A program made the translations under genes and the position numbers. The notes beneath the pieces are model-generated. The model saw only the letters and a program-made list of their open reading frames with translations, searched no databases and was not told the DNA's origin. From Pseudomonadota bacterium (GTDB taxonomy: Bacteria > Pseudomonadota > Gammaproteobacteria > Burkholderiales > Burkholderiaceae_C), in the NCBI GenBank assembly GCA_021830925.1, contig JAKBNS010000138.1, positions 1-64,000 of the forward strand: DNA of 64,000 nucleotides, written 5' to 3'. Of this stretch, positions 22,467 to 39,081 are shown in pieces (the first letter of the stretch is position 1; each line of letters opens with the position of its first letter).

Positions 22467-25385
22467 TCACTGGCAGGCCTCGCAGGTCGGATCGTCGATG
22501 GCGCAGAACTTGATGTCGCTGCCGGCGGTCGGCGGCAACACGGCCTCGGCTTGCGCGGCTTGCGTCGGCGCGGTCTCGACCTGCGGCACCGCGTTGAGGC
22601 GTCCCCCGCGCACGGTGGACTTCTCCACATGCGTGGCGCTGGTGGTGCGCAGGTAGTACGTGGTCTTCAGGCCGCGCAGCCATGCCAGCTTGTAGGTCTC
22701 GTCGAGCTTCTTGCCCGACGCGCCGGCCATGTAGATGTTCAGCGACTGCGCCTGGTCGATCCACTTGCTGCGCCGCGCCGCGGCTTCGATGATCCATGCG
22801 GTGTCGATCTCGAAGGCCGTCGCGTACAGCGCCTTCAGGTCGGCGGGGATGCGGTCGATGGGCTGCACGCTGCCGTCGAAGTACTTCAGGTCGGCCACCA
22901 TGACCTGATCCCACAGCCCGCGCGCCTTCAGGTCACGCACCAGGTACTGGTTGATCACCGTGAATTCGCCCGACAGGTTGGACTTCACGTACAGGTTCTG
23001 GAAGGTCGGCTCGATGCAGGCGTCGACCCCGATGATGTTGGAGATGGTCGCGGTCGGCGCGATGGCCACGCAATTGGAATTGCGCATGCCGTGCTCGCGC
23101 ACGCGCAGACGCAGCGCGTCCCAGTCCAGGCTGGCGGAATCGTCCACCTCCACGTAGCCGCCGCGTTGCTCGGCCAGCAGCTTGAGCGTGTCGTGGGGCA
23201 GGATGCCGCGGTCCCACAGCGAGCCGGTGTAGCTGCTGTAGCGTCCGCGTTCGGCGGCCAGTTCCGTGGAGGCCCAGTAGGCCTGATAGCACACCGCTTC
23301 CATCGAGCGATCGGCGAACTCCACGGCCTGTTGCGATCCGTAGGGGATGCGCGCCAGATGCAGGCAGTCCTGGAAGCCCATGATGCCCAACCCCACCGGG
23401 CGATGGCGCAGGTTGGAGTTGCGGGCCTTGCCCACCGCGTAGTAATTGATGTCGATCACGTTGTCGAGCATGCGCATCGCCGTGGAGACGGTGCGCTTGA
23501 GCTTGGCGTGGTCGAGACTCCACTGGCCCTGCGCGTCCTGGTGGAGGTGCGCCACCAGGTTGACCGAGCCCAGGTTGCACACCGCGATCTCGCTGCCGCT
23601 GGTGTTCAGGGTGATCTCGGTGCACAGGTTGCTCGAATGCACCACGCCGGCGTGCTGCTGCGGGCTGCGCACGTTGCAGGCGTCCTTGAAGGTGATCCAG
23701 GGATGCCCGGTCTCGAACAGCATGCTGAGCATCTTGCGCCACAGCTGCGTGGCCGGGATGGTCTTGTGCAGCTTGAGCTCGCCGCTGGCGGCTCGCTGCT
23801 CGTAACGCAGGTAGGCCTGCTCGAAGTCCTGGCCGAAGCGGTCGTGCAGGTCGGGCACGTCCGAGGGCGAGAACAGGGTCCAGTTGCCGCCTTCCATGAC
23901 CCGCTTCATGAACAGGTCGGGGATCCAGTTGGCGGTGTTCATGTCATGGGTGCGCCGACGATCGTCGCCGGTGTTCTTGCGCAGCTCCAGGAATTCCTCG
24001 ATGTCCAGGTGCCAGGCCTCCAGGTACGCGCATACCGCGCCCTTGCGCTTGCCGCCCTGGTTGACCGCCACCGCGGTGTCGTTGACCACCTTCAGGAACG
24101 GCACCACGCCCTGCGACCTGCCGTTGGTGCCCTTGATGTGGCTGCCCAAAGCGCGCACGCGGGTCCAGTCGTTGCCCAGGCCGCCGGCGAACTTGGACAG
24201 CAGCGCGTTTTCCTTGATCGCCTCGTAGATGCCGTCCAGGTCGTCGGCCACCGTGGTCAGGTAGCAGCTCGAAAGCTGCGAGCGCCGGGTGCCGGAATTG
24301 AACAGCGTGGGCGTGCTGGCCATGAAATCGAAGCGCGACAGCACTTCGTAGAACTCGATGGCACGCGCCTCGCGATCGATTTCATTCAGCGACAGCCCCA
24401 TGGCCACGCGCATGAAGAAGGCCTGCGGCAGCTCGATGCGCCGGCCGTCCTTGTTGTGGCGGGTGTCGGCGCGGTTGGTCAGGAAATAGCGGTCGTACAG
24501 GGTCTGCAGGCCCAGATAGTCGAATTCCAGGTCGCGCTCGGGCTTCAAGGCCGCGCCCAGGCGGGCCAGGTCGAACTGGCCCAGGCGCTCGTCGAGCAGT
24601 TCCAGTTCGATGCCCTCGCGCACGAAGAGGGGGAAGTACTCGGCGTAGCGCTGACCCATCTGCGCCTGGGTCGCCTCCTCGCCCAGCACGTCCCTGCGGA
24701 TGGTGTGCAGCAGCAGGCGAGCGGTGGCCGTGGCGTAGCCGGGGTCGCTCTCGATGAGGGTGCGCGCGGCCAGGATCGCGGCCTTGTACACCTCGTCCAT
24801 CGGCACGCCGTCGTACAGGTTGCGCTGGGTCTCGGCCAGGATGGGGTCGGGGCGCACGTCGGCCCCGAGCTCGGCGCAGGCCGAGCGGATCAGGTCCTGC
24901 AGCGCCGCCAGGTCCAGCGGGCGGCGCACGCCGCCGTCGGTGACCTGCAACTCCTGTTGCTGCGGGGCCGACTCCTCGCGGTTGCGCGCCCGCTCCTGCG
25001 CGCGACGCTCGCGGTACAGCACGTAGGCGCGCGCCACTTCGTGGTGGCCGGCGCGCATCAGCGCCAGCTCGGCATGGTCCTGGATGTCCTCGATGTGGAA
25101 GGTGCCGCCGCCGGGCCGGCTGCGCATCAGCGCGCGCAGCACCGATTGGGTCAGCTCCTCGACCTGTTCGCGCATGCTGGCGGAGGCCGCGCTCGAGCCG
25201 CCCTGCACGGCGAGAAAGGCCTTGGTCAGCGCGATCTGGATCTTCGCCGGTTCGAAACCGACGACCGCGCCGTTGCGCCGGATGATCTTGTAGTCGCTGT
25301 AGGCCTGGCCCGCGGCGTCCTCGGCGGGACTGTGCGGCGCGGGCATGGCGGCCTGGGTCTTGGGAATGTCGGTGCTCAGATTCAC
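22467..25385 (-). CDS. nrdA: Ribonucleoside-diphosphate reductase subunit alpha
   Basis: ATP-cone (IIRRNGAVVGFEPAKIQIALTKAF), SNLCTEITLNTS, IAPTATISNIIGVDACIEP; GTG start with upstream AGGAG. Confidence 0.96.
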   Translation of the reverse strand: MNLSTDIPKTQAAMPAPHSPAEDAAGQAYSDYKIIRRNGAVVGFEPAKIQIALTKAFLAVQGGSSAASASMREQVEELTQSVLRALMRSRPGGGTFHIEDIQDHAELALMRAGHHEVARAYVLYRERRAQERARNREESAPQQQELQVTDGGVRRPLDLAALQDLIRSACAELGADVRPDPILAETQRNLYDGVPMDEVYKAAILAARTLIESDPGYATATARLLLHTIRRDVLGEEATQAQMGQRYAEYFPLFVREGIELELLDERLGQFDLARLGAALKPERDLEFDYLGLQTLYDRYFLTNRADTRHNKDGRRIELPQAFFMRVAMGLSLNEIDREARAIEFYEVLSRFDFMASTPTLFNSGTRRSQLSSCYLTTVADDLDGIYEAIKENALLSKFAGGLGNDWTRVRALGSHIKGTNGRSQGVVPFLKVVNDTAVAVNQGGKRKGAVCAYLEAWHLDIEEFLELRKNTGDDRRRTHDMNTANWIPDLFMKRVMEGGNWTLFSPSDVPDLHDRFGQDFEQAYLRYEQRAASGELKLHKTIPATQLWRKMLSMLFETGHPWITFKDACNVRSPQQHAGVVHSSNLCTEITLNTSGSEIAVCNLGSVNLVAHLHQDAQGQWSLDHAKLKRTVSTAMRMLDNVIDINYYAVGKARNSNLRHRPVGLGIMGFQDCLHLARIPYGSQQAVEFADRSMEAVCYQAYWASTELAAERGRYSSYTGSLWDRGILPHDTLKLLAEQRGGYVEVDDSASLDWDALRLRVREHGMRNSNCVAIAPTATISNIIGVDACIEPTFQNLYVKSNLSGEFTVINQYLVRDLKARGLWDQVMVADLKYFDGSVQPIDRIPADLKALYATAFEIDTAWIIEAAARRSKWIDQAQSLNIYMAGASGKKLDETYKLAWLRGLKTTYYLRTTSATHVEKSTVRGGRLNAVPQVETAPTQAAQAEAVLPPTAGSDIKFCAIDDPTCEACQ

Positions 25386-25586
25386 GCAGGGTCTCCTGAA
25401 AAACGGGCCGCGCAGCCTCGGGTTCCACGGCGCGCGGCACGGATGCGGTGCCCGCCGCGGACGCTCACGCGCGTGCGTCCGGGGGGATGGGCGGTGTCGG
25501 CCGCGGCCTCTTCGAGGCGCCGCGCCGATGTGGCTGGGATCGGGTGCTCGCGGCACATGCCCGTGGTGCCGAAAGCGATCGTGTGG

Positions 25587-25634
25587 GCACTATATCTAGC
25601 GTTGGACCCCGGCGCAATACCCTATAGCTAGCGC
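25587..25634. promoter_or_regulatory. Tandem NrdR-box-like sites upstream of nrdA
   Basis: gcactatatctagcgt (25587-25602) and accctatagctagcgc (25619-25634), 32 bp apart; resemble acactatatatagtgt. Confidence 0.7.
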
Positions 25635-25791
25635 CAGGCTCCCGCACAGGCTGGACACCGGCTATGCACAGGCTTTTCCACAGGCCGCCGTGCGACCGCG
25701 CGCCGCGCCGCGGCTCCCGCGCGTGCCTTGATGCATCCCTGGGCGCCGTTCGGGCGCTGTTGCGCGCGGGGAACGCCGGCGCGCGCCGGAT

Positions 25792-26377
25792 TCAGGCGAA
25801 GGGCGGAAGCGCCGCGTCGGGCAGGGCGCTCGCGCGGCGCACGAAGTCCCAGTCGAAATGCGGCCCCGGGTCGGTCTTGCGTCCGGGTGCGATGTCGCTG
25901 TGCCCGGCGATCGCGCGTACGGGGTAGGCCTCGAGCAGTGCGCCCAGCAGCGCGCCCAGGCTCTCGTATTGGGGCGCCGCATAGGCCATGGCGTCGCAGC
26001 CCTCGAGTTCGATGCCCACGCTGTAGTCGTTGCAGCGCTCGCGCCCCCACAGGCTCGACACTCCGGCGTGCCAGGCACGCTGCTCGCAGGAGACGTACTG
26101 TGCCAGTTTGCCGTCGCGGCGAATGAAAAAGTGCGAGGACACCCTCAGGCCGCGCAGCGTCTCGAAGTCCGCATGCGCGCCGGGATCGAGCCGGCCCATG
26201 AACAGCGCGTCGACGTGCCCGGCGCCGAATTCGCCCTCGGGCAACGAGATGCCGTGCAGCACGATGAGTTCGATCGCCGAGCCGGCGGGCCGAGGATCGA
26301 AGTGCGGCGAGTCGCGGCGCAGGGCATGGCGGTACCAGCCGGCCTCGAACAGCGCGGCGGCGCCCGGGCGCGGCGGC

Positions 26378-26388
<11 letters not shown>
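25792..26388 (-). CDS. ampD: 1,6-anhydro-N-acetylmuramyl-L-alanine amidase AmpD
   Basis: [71 protein letters not shown]. Confidence 0.95.
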
Positions 26389-27835
<1,447 letters not shown>

Positions 27836-27860
27836 CGTGAGAATTCGGCGACGGGCTGGC

Positions 27861-29549
27861 TCAGGCTCCGGGGGCGGGTGTCGTGACGCCAATGACGAAT
27901 TCGCCCCGCGTGCCGCCCTCGTGCACCACGCGGTAGAACAGCCGGGTACCGTAGCGCGAGCAGAGCTCTTGACAAATATAGAGCCCCAGGCCCGTGCCGC
28001 GGCTGTCCGTGGTGAAAAAGGGTTCGAAGATCTGGGTGCGCAGCGTGGGAGCCACCACCGGCCCGTCGTTGGCCACCGCCAGTTCGCGCAGCCGCGGCCC
28101 GCCGCGCAGGGCGATGCGGATCGAACCCGGCGCCCCGCTGGCGAAGCGCTGGGCGTTGTTGAGCAGATTGACGATGACCCTACGCAACTGCTGAGGGTCG
28201 AATTCGAGCGTGGCCTGGGGGTCCTGCGCGTCCACCACGATGCGCCCCGGCGTGTCGGCATCGAACTCCGCCACCAGTTCGCGCAACATGCGCATGGGCT
28301 GCAGCAGCACGGGCGAGCGCGCGCCCGAGCGTCCCAGGTCGAGCACGTCCTCGACGATGCGATTGAGGCGGTCGACGTTCTGCGAGATCAGTTCCGACAT
28401 GCGCATGCGCTGGGTCTCGCTCAGCCCATGCTCGGCAGCCAGTTCGTTGGCGTGGGCGATGGCCCCCAGCGGATTGCGGATCTCGTGCGCCATGGCCGCC
28501 ACCAGGCGCCCCAGCGCGGCCAGCTTGTCCTGCTGGATCTGGTTGCCGATGTCGCGCATGTCCTGCACGAACACGACATAGGCCGGCCCGCCCGGCAGGT
28601 GGCGCAGAGGTTGCACGCGTGCGCGCAGACGCACTCCGTCGACGCTCTCGAACTGCAGCGGCGCGAGCGCGCGGCCGCTTCCGGCGATCTCGCGCAGGCG
28701 CTCGCCCAGCGCCGCCAGCGCCGGATCGGCGAAGTCCCAGGCGCCGGGCGCCAGCTCCTCCGGCGTGCCCGGCATGCCCAGCAGGTTCGCCGCGGCCGGG
28801 TTGGCGGCCTCCACCCGCATGCGGGCGTCGACCACCAGCACGCCGTCCGGGTGTTCCAGCAGCACGTGGCGGTTGATGGCCAGTTGGCGCCCGGCGCGGA
28901 TCTCGCTGCTGCGCGCTCGCTGCTCCTGGCGCACCAGGCGGCGCGAGAGCTGCCAGGCCAGCGTGCCCATGGCGAAATACGCGGCGCCGACGAATCCGGC
29001 CGCGAACAGCTGCAGTTCGCCTCCGGTGTTCCATCCCTGCAGACCCGCCAGCGCCTGGCCCAGCAGCAGCAGGCTGACCGCGGCGGCGGTGGCCAGCGTG
29101 AATCGCAGCGTGCCCCACACTCCGGCGGCCAGCACCGGCAGCGTGTAGCTCAGCACCAGCTCGTGCGCGGTGGGCCCGGCCAGCCACTGCAGCAGCGTGT
29201 AGGCCAGCATGTCGAACAGCACGGCCGACATCACCTGCCAGGCGAAGCCCCGCGTGGTCAGCAGGCTGAGCAGCCATTGGCCCAGCACGCCGAGCACGTA
29301 CAGCGCGGCCACCGCCATGCCGATGCTTCCACGGTGCTCGCCCATCACGTTCAGGATGAACCAGCCGAGCAGGATGCTGCCCATGAGCAGGCGCGCCGCC
29401 CCCAGCACGCGGAACGAGCGCACACGCTCGCGCGACGGCGTGCTGCCCGCGATCAGGCGCGAGGCGAGAGAGTCGGGCGCGAGGCTCTGGCGGCGCTCGA
29501 AGGCGAAGCCGCTGTCCGGGCCGGCCGCCTGTTCAGCCCTGCCGGGCAT
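27861..29549 (-). CDS. pilS: Sensor histidine kinase, PilS-like
   Basis: N-terminal TMs, [23 protein letters not shown]-box, [13 protein letters not shown]; paired with pilR. Confidence 0.88.
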   Translation of the reverse strand: MPGRAEQAAGPDSGFAFERRQSLAPDSLASRLIAGSTPSRERVRSFRVLGAARLLMGSILLGWFILNVMGEHRGSIGMAVAALYVLGVLGQWLLSLLTTRGFAWQVMSAVLFDMLAYTLLQWLAGPTAHELVLSYTLPVLAAGVWGTLRFTLATAAAVSLLLLGQALAGLQGWNTGGELQLFAAGFVGAAYFAMGTLAWQLSRRLVRQEQRARSSEIRAGRQLAINRHVLLEHPDGVLVVDARMRVEAANPAAANLLGMPGTPEELAPGAWDFADPALAALGERLREIAGSGRALAPLQFESVDGVRLRARVQPLRHLPGGPAYVVFVQDMRDIGNQIQQDKLAALGRLVAAMAHEIRNPLGAIAHANELAAEHGLSETQRMRMSELISQNVDRLNRIVEDVLDLGRSGARSPVLLQPMRMLRELVAEFDADTPGRIVVDAQDPQATLEFDPQQLRRVIVNLLNNAQRFASGAPGSIRIALRGGPRLRELAVANDGPVVAPTLRTQIFEPFFTTDSRGTGLGLYICQELCSRYGTRLFYRVVHEGGTRGEFVIGVTTPAPGA

Positions 29550-29769
29550 GTTCGGCGCAGCAGTAGGGGCGCTGCTGAGCGTCCCACACGCAGCGGCTGG
29601 CCGGCACGTTGACCCCGCAACGCGTGCAGGCGTGCATCGGTTCCGGCGCGCTCAGGCGTTGCGTTTTGGGGCGTTCCTGCATGGCTTGCCGCGACGCACG
29701 GTTCTTCTTGTGCAACATCAGCACAACGATCACCACGACGAACAGCAGGAAATATTTCATGGCGCCCAC
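29533..29769 (-). CDS. PP0621-family small membrane protein
   Basis: MKYFLLFVVVIVVLML plus CTRCGVNVP...YCCAEHA zinc-ribbon-like tail. Confidence 0.75.
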   Translation of the reverse strand: MGAMKYFLLFVVVIVVLMLHKKNRASRQAMQERPKTQRLSAPEPMHACTRCGVNVPASRCVWDAQQRPYCCAEHARQG

Positions 29770-30591
29770 TCAGCGATGCAGGATGACCTGGAGCACGAAA
29801 CGCGAGCCCACGTAGCTCAGCAGCAGCAGCGCCGATCCGGAGAACAGCCAGCGCAGCGCGCGGCGCCCCCGCCAGCCCAGCACCCTGCGCCCGGTCAGCA
29901 GCACGGCGAACAGCAGCCAGGAGGCCACCCCGAACACCGTCTGGTGGTTCAGCTCGAAGGGCCTGCCGAACAGCCGTGTGCTGAACAGCGCGGCGAATAC
30001 CAGCGCGGCGGTGAGCAGCACGAAACCCAGCCCGGCCAGGCGGTAGGTGAGTTTTTCCAGGGTCAGCAGCGGCAGCGCCGGGCCCAGGCCCGCCAGTCCC
30101 GGACGCCGCTGATGCAGTGCGCGCTCGGCCGACCACAGCATCGCGCCGTGCAGCACCGCGGCGCCGAACAGCCCGTAGGCGGCGATGCCCATGGCCCAGT
30201 GCAGGGAAAAGGCGATGCCGGCGCCCGGCGGGGCCAGCCGATAGGGCGGGAAGAACCAGGTCAGCATCAGCGAGACGGCCGCCAGCAGGCAGATCCACGA
30301 GCGCAGGCCCTGCAGCGGGTAGTACAGGCTTTCCACCCAGTACACGGCGGCGACCAGCCAGAAGGTCAGCGACAGCGCGGGAGCGAAGCCGAAATCGGGT
30401 TCGTGCATGCCCTCGAGCACCAGCGCGAAGGTGCTGGCGTGAGCCACCCAGGCCAGCACCATGGCCAGGGACGACAAATCCCGCCCGGGCAGGGGGCGGG
30501 AAGCGCGTTGCACGGGCAGTACCCGCGGACGGCCCAGGAACGCCGCCAACAGGTACAGTGCGAAGGCCAGGCCGTTGACTAAAATCCACAT
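29770..30591 (-). CDS. CcsA/YpjD-type cytochrome c assembly membrane protein
   Basis: Multi-TM; HWAMGIAAYGLFGAAVLHGAML, FSTRLFGRPFELNHQTVFGVASWLLF. Confidence 0.85.
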   Translation of the reverse strand: MWILVNGLAFALYLLAAFLGRPRVLPVQRASRPLPGRDLSSLAMVLAWVAHASTFALVLEGMHEPDFGFAPALSLTFWLVAAVYWVESLYYPLQGLRSWICLLAAVSLMLTWFFPPYRLAPPGAGIAFSLHWAMGIAAYGLFGAAVLHGAMLWSAERALHQRRPGLAGLGPALPLLTLEKLTYRLAGLGFVLLTAALVFAALFSTRLFGRPFELNHQTVFGVASWLLFAVLLTGRRVLGWRGRRALRWLFSGSALLLLSYVGSRFVLQVILHR

Positions 30592-30701
30592 GTTTGAAGT
30601 TTACCCGAGCACTCCCGGGAGCAAGCCGGGTTGGCTCCGGCTCCGGCTCCGGCTTCGCGGCCCCGCAGGGCGCCGCATGGCAACCACAGGGCCCTCTTCT
30701 C

Positions 30702-32060
30702 ATGCTGAACAACCTTACCCAGCGCCTGTCCCAGGTCGTGAAGACCGTTCGGGGACAGGCACGCATCACCGAATCCAACGTCGCCGACATGTTGCGCGAG
30801 GTGCGCCTGGCGCTGCTCGAGGCGGACGTGGCCTTGCCCGTCGTGCGCGAGTTCACCCAGCACGTGAAGGAGCGCGCGCTGGGCCAGGAGGTCGTGGGCT
30901 CGCTCAGTCCGGGCCAGGCGCTGGTGGGTGTGGTGCACAAGGAACTGGCCGCCTTGATGGGCAGCGGCAACGCGGCGCTGAACCTGGCGGTGCAGCCCCC
31001 GGCGGTGGTGTTGATGGCGGGCCTGCAGGGCGCGGGCAAGACCACCACCACGGCCAAGCTGGCCAAGTGGCTGGTCGAGCGCCAGCGCAAGAAGGTGCTG
31101 ACGGTGTCGGCCGACGTGTACCGGCCGGCGGCCATCGAGCAGTTGCGCAGCGTCACCTCCCAGGCCGGCGCCGAGTTCCTCGAGTCCTCGCCCCAGGAAA
31201 AGCCGCTGGACATCGCCACGCGGGCGCTGGCCTATGCGCGCGCCCACCACATGGACGTGCTGCTGGTCGATACCGCCGGTCGCCTGGCGGTGGACGAGCA
31301 GATGATGCGCGAGATCCGCGAACTGCACCAGGCGCTGGATCCGGTGGAAACCCTGTTCGTGGTCGATGCGATGCAGGGCCAGGACGCGTTGACCACCGCG
31401 CGTGCCTTCCACGACGCATTGCCGCTGACCGGCGTGGTGCTGACCAAGCTCGACGGCGACGCGCGCGGCGGCGCTGCGCTGTCGGTGCACCACGTCACCG
31501 GCGCGCCGATCAAGTTCGCCGGGGTGTCGGAGAAGATCGACGGGCTGGAAGCCTTCGACCCCCAGCGCATGGCCGATCGCATTCTCGGCATGGGCGACGT
31601 GCTGGCGTTGGTGGAGCAGGCGCAGCGTCACGTCGACGTGGAGGCGGCCGAGAAACTGGCGAAGAAGGTCAAGTCGGGCGAGCAGTTCGACCTCGACGAC
31701 TTTCTCATGCAACTGCAGCAGATGAACAAGATGGGTGGCCTGCAGGGCATGCTCGACAAGCTGCCGGCCGAGATGCAGGCGCGTGCGGGCCAGGCCGACA
31801 TGGACAAGGCCGCGCGCGACGTGCGGCGCATGCAGGGCATCATCTGTTCCATGACGGCGATGGAGCGCCGCAAGCCCGACCTGATCAAGGCCTCGCGCAA
31901 GCGGCGCATCGCCACCGGTGCCGGCGTGGCCGTGCAGGAAGTCAACCGCCTGCTCGGTCAGTACGAACAGATGCGCGACATGATGAAAAAGATGAAGGGC
32001 GCGAAGATGTTCAAGATGATGCAGCGCATGGGCGGCGCCGGCGGGCTGATGCGCCGCTGA
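30702..32060 (+). CDS. ffh: Signal recognition particle protein Ffh
   Basis: GLQGAGKTTTTAKLAKWL, DTAGRLAVDEQMM, Met-rich M domain. Confidence 0.97.
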   Translation: MLNNLTQRLSQVVKTVRGQARITESNVADMLREVRLALLEADVALPVVREFTQHVKERALGQEVVGSLSPGQALVGVVHKELAALMGSGNAALNLAVQPPAVVLMAGLQGAGKTTTTAKLAKWLVERQRKKVLTVSADVYRPAAIEQLRSVTSQAGAEFLESSPQEKPLDIATRALAYARAHHMDVLLVDTAGRLAVDEQMMREIRELHQALDPVETLFVVDAMQGQDALTTARAFHDALPLTGVVLTKLDGDARGGAALSVHHVTGAPIKFAGVSEKIDGLEAFDPQRMADRILGMGDVLALVEQAQRHVDVEAAEKLAKKVKSGEQFDLDDFLMQLQQMNKMGGLQGMLDKLPAEMQARAGQADMDKAARDVRRMQGIICSMTAMERRKPDLIKASRKRRIATGAGVAVQEVNRLLGQYEQMRDMMKKMKGAKMFKMMQRMGGAGGLMRR

Positions 32061-32082
32061 GCCGCTGCGCGCCCCTCGCGCG

Positions 32083-32778
32083 TCAGTGCGCGGCGTCCGG
32101 GGGGTGGGCCGGCAGGGTTTCGGCCAGCAGCGGCGCGCGCACCTGCCATTGCCGGCTGGCAGCCAGCACCGCGTCCGGATAGGCGGAGCGTCCGCGCGAA
32201 CCGTTGTATCGCCCCAGCGCGTAGAACAGGCTGCCGTGTTCCTCGTCCAGGTAATGGCGCAGGATCACGCAACCGTAGCGCAGGTTCACCCGCATGCGAA
32301 ACAGCGCCATCCTGTCGCCGTTGCCGATCTGGCGGGTCCAGAACGGCATGACCTGCATCAGCCCCAGCGCGCCGACGGGTGAGATCGCGTATTTGTTGAA
32401 TCCGCTTTCCACCTGGATCAGCCCCAGCACCAGCGAGGGCTGAAGGCCGGCGCGCGTGGCTTCGTACCAGATGGTGCGCAGCAGCGCCTGCCGGGCTTGT
32501 CTGTCCGGAATGCGCTTGCGCAGGCGCGAGGACTCGGTGGCCAGCCACAACAGATAGCGCACCAGCTTGCGCGGGTCCTGGAAATGCGGAACCGGCGGGG
32601 CGTCGTCCGAGATCTGGGCGGCCAAAGCCAGGCGAACCGCGTCTGACAGCGCTTCCTCGCGCTGCGCCCCGGCCCAGGCCGTCCCCAGGCCCAGTTGCGC
32701 GAGCAACAGCAGCGCGGCGACCGCGCGGCGCGCCAGCCGCCGCGACGCCACGCCGCTCGCCAGCCGCCTCCAGTTCAC
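32083..32778 (-). CDS. Lytic transglycosylase (SLT domain)
   Basis: LGLIQVESGFNKYAISPVGALGLMQVMPFW, YGCVILRHYLDEE, ALGRYNGSRG; GTG start proposed. Confidence 0.9.
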   Translation of the reverse strand: MNWRRLASGVASRRLARRAVAALLLLAQLGLGTAWAGAQREEALSDAVRLALAAQISDDAPPVPHFQDPRKLVRYLLWLATESSRLRKRIPDRQARQALLRTIWYEATRAGLQPSLVLGLIQVESGFNKYAISPVGALGLMQVMPFWTRQIGNGDRMALFRMRVNLRYGCVILRHYLDEEHGSLFYALGRYNGSRGRSAYPDAVLAASRQWQVRAPLLAETLPAHPPDAAH

Positions 32779-32794
32779 GGCGACGCCGGCCTGC

Positions 32795-34516
<1,722 letters not shown>

Positions 34517-34680
34517 GAAATCGGCGGAAGTGGATGTGGGAGGGGGCGGTCGCGAAGCCGGCATCCGCGCGCCTCGGGCGCCCAGGATGCTGAAGTGCCG
34601 ATACCCTGCGGCGTGTACTCCGCGGGCCGCGGCTTGCCTATAATCGAAGCACACATTCTAGAAGAACGGGGGCACTGGCC

Positions 34681-35247
34681 ATGTTGGATCGAGAGGGTTA
34701 TCGTCCCAACGTCGGCATCATCCTGCTGAACCCCAGGAACCAGGTGTTCTGGGGCAAGCGCATCAGCGGGCATTCGTGGCAGTTCCCGCAGGGCGGAATC
34801 CACGCCGGCGAGAACCCGGAACAGGCCATGTACCGCGAGTTGTTCGAGGAGGTGGGGCTGCGCCCCTGTCATGTGCACGTGCTGGGCCGCACCCGCAACT
34901 GGTTGCGCTACGAGGTCCCGCAGCAGTATCTGCGCCGCGATCATCGCGGCATCTACAAGGGGCAGAAGCAGATCTGGTTTCTGCTCCGCCTGACCGGGCG
35001 CGACAGCGACGTCTGCTTGCGCGCCACCGACCATCCCGAGTTCGATGCATGGCGTTGGAACGATTACTGGGTCGCGCTGGACAGCGTGATCGAATTCAAG
35101 CGCGACGTCTACCAGCAGGCGCTGAGCGAGCTGGCGCACCTGTTGCCGCGCATGGAGCCGCGCACGCGGTATCTGCGCGCGCATGTACGCCACCAGCGTC
35201 ACCAGCCGGTGGCGGTCGCGGTGCCGGCCGAGGCCGGCGGCGAATGA
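34681..35247 (+). CDS. rppH: RNA pyrophosphohydrolase
   Basis: [28 protein letters not shown], Nudix box [23 protein letters not shown]. Confidence 0.95.
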   Translation: MLDREGYRPNVGIILLNPRNQVFWGKRISGHSWQFPQGGIHAGENPEQAMYRELFEEVGLRPCHVHVLGRTRNWLRYEVPQQYLRRDHRGIYKGQKQIWFLLRLTGRDSDVCLRATDHPEFDAWRWNDYWVALDSVIEFKRDVYQQALSELAHLLPRMEPRTRYLRAHVRHQRHQPVAVAVPAEAGGE

Positions 35248-35807
35248 GCGCGGCGGCGAAGGGCGCGCGGTATTGCGCGGCGCTGGCTTGCGCGCTGGGT
35301 GTGCTGCTGCCCGCGGCCGCGCAGCAGGCCCCCGGCGCCATCGAGGGCCTTCCGGCACAGGCGCAGCAGCCCAAGCCGGGCGCCATCGTGCACTTCCCGA
35401 CGCAGGTTCCCGCCGGCGATGCCGGGCTGGTCGACGTACCGTTGCCCTCGGCCTCCGGGGAAATCCGGTTCATGATCGATCCGGCCAGCGTCAGCCGGCC
35501 GGAACCCGCGCTGGTGCGCTACCTGCTGGTCGCGCGCAGTCGTTCGGGGTATCGCAACGTCAGCTACGAAGGTCTGAACTGCGCCGACAACACCTGGCAC
35601 ATCTACGCCACCTGGGATGCGGCATCGAAGCGCTGGGCCGCCAACGGGGACACGACCTGGATTCGCGCCAACACGGTGTCCAACTCCGACGTGCACGGCG
35701 TGCTCGACCGCAACTACTGGTGCGACGGCGCGATGGCCGCCGGGGATCCCGGACGGTTGATGAAGCGCCTGCGCAGCGGCCTGCAGCCGTACTTCGTGAG
35801 CCATTGA
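35244..35807 (+). CDS. CNP1-like family exported protein
   Basis: Signal peptide; [34 protein letters not shown]; start overlaps the rppH stop. Confidence 0.8.
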   Translation: MSAAAKGARYCAALACALGVLLPAAAQQAPGAIEGLPAQAQQPKPGAIVHFPTQVPAGDAGLVDVPLPSASGEIRFMIDPASVSRPEPALVRYLLVARSRSGYRNVSYEGLNCADNTWHIYATWDAASKRWAANGDTTWIRANTVSNSDVHGVLDRNYWCDGAMAAGDPGRLMKRLRSGLQPYFVSH

Positions 35808-35898
35808 GGCGCGTCGGCGCGGGCCGCCGGCGAGGCAGCCCCGTCCCCATGGCCCGGGCACGAGGCCCGGTGCCGGCGTGCTCGATGCCCGGGAACCT

Positions 35899-38184
<2,286 letters not shown>

Positions 38185-38194
38185 GCTGCCGACT

Positions 38195-38464
38195 TCAGGC
38201 CTGCTCGGCCTGCGGCGCGACGTTCACGTAGTGACGGTCGAAAGCGCCCTTGCGTGCGAAGTTCACCTTGCCGTCCACCAGCGCGAACAGCGTGTGGTCC
38301 TTGCCCACGCCGACGTTGGTGCCGGCATGGAAGCGCGTGCCGCGCTGGCGCACGATGATCGAACCGGCCGAGATGTCCTGGCCGCCGAACACCTTCACGC
38401 CCAGTCGCTTGGCCTCGGAATCGCGGCCGTTACGCGTGGAGCCGCCGCCCTTTTTCTGTGCCAT
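38195..38464 (-). CDS. rpmA: 50S ribosomal protein L27
   Basis: [29 protein letters not shown]. Confidence 0.98.
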   Translation of the reverse strand: MAQKKGGGSTRNGRDSEAKRLGVKVFGGQDISAGSIIVRQRGTRFHAGTNVGVGKDHTLFALVDGKVNFARKGAFDRHYVNVAPQAEQA

Positions 38465-38476
38465 TTCCTATGCTCC

Positions 38477-38788
38477 TCAAGCAGCGATGCTCTCGATGTG
38501 CAACTCGGTGAAATTCTGCCGGTGGCCCTGGTGCTTCTGATAGTGCTTGCGACGGCGCATCTTGAAGATGCGAACCTTCTCGCCACGACCGTGCGCCAGA
38601 ACCTTGGCCTTCACCGCGGCCCCCGCAAGCAGCGGGGTCCCGAGCCGGGTGTCGGCGCCGTCGAAGACGGCGAGCACCTGGTCGAGCACGATGTCCTGGC
38701 CAACGTCTGCGGCAATCTGTTCTACCTTGATCTTGTCGCCGGCAGCGACCTTGTACTGCTTGCCGCCGGTTTTTATGACCGCATACAT
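38477..38788 (-). CDS. rplU: 50S ribosomal protein L21
   Basis: [25 protein letters not shown], 103 aa. Confidence 0.98.
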   Translation of the reverse strand: MYAVIKTGGKQYKVAAGDKIKVEQIAADVGQDIVLDQVLAVFDGADTRLGTPLLAGAAVKAKVLAHGRGEKVRIFKMRRRKHYQKHQGHRQNFTELHIESIAA

Positions 38789-39081
38789 GGGACAAACTCC
38801 TGAAGGAATGACGTCAACCCCGGGGCTGGCGTACATTGCTGCCGCGCGCCAGGCCCCCGGCGTCGCACGCCGAGTCTCGGGCCCCGTCCGGGCAAGCATG
38901 ACATGCTCTTGTGCCGGGCAGGGTGACGAACCCGTCATCATAGCAGAACCGGGTCGATTGCCCAAAATTGCCCTGCCGCAGTCGGCCGCGGGACGCAGCC
39001 GGGCCATTCCGGCCGGTGCTTATTAGAATTTCCTGGTTTTTGCCCTTCCATCGTGTCGTTCCGCCAACCCGCACGCCGTTC

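Noticed and set aside
22224-25631. 1135-aa ORF antisense to nrdA/nrdB
   Set aside because: Antisense artefact of high-GC codon bias; the reverse strand encodes clear NrdA.
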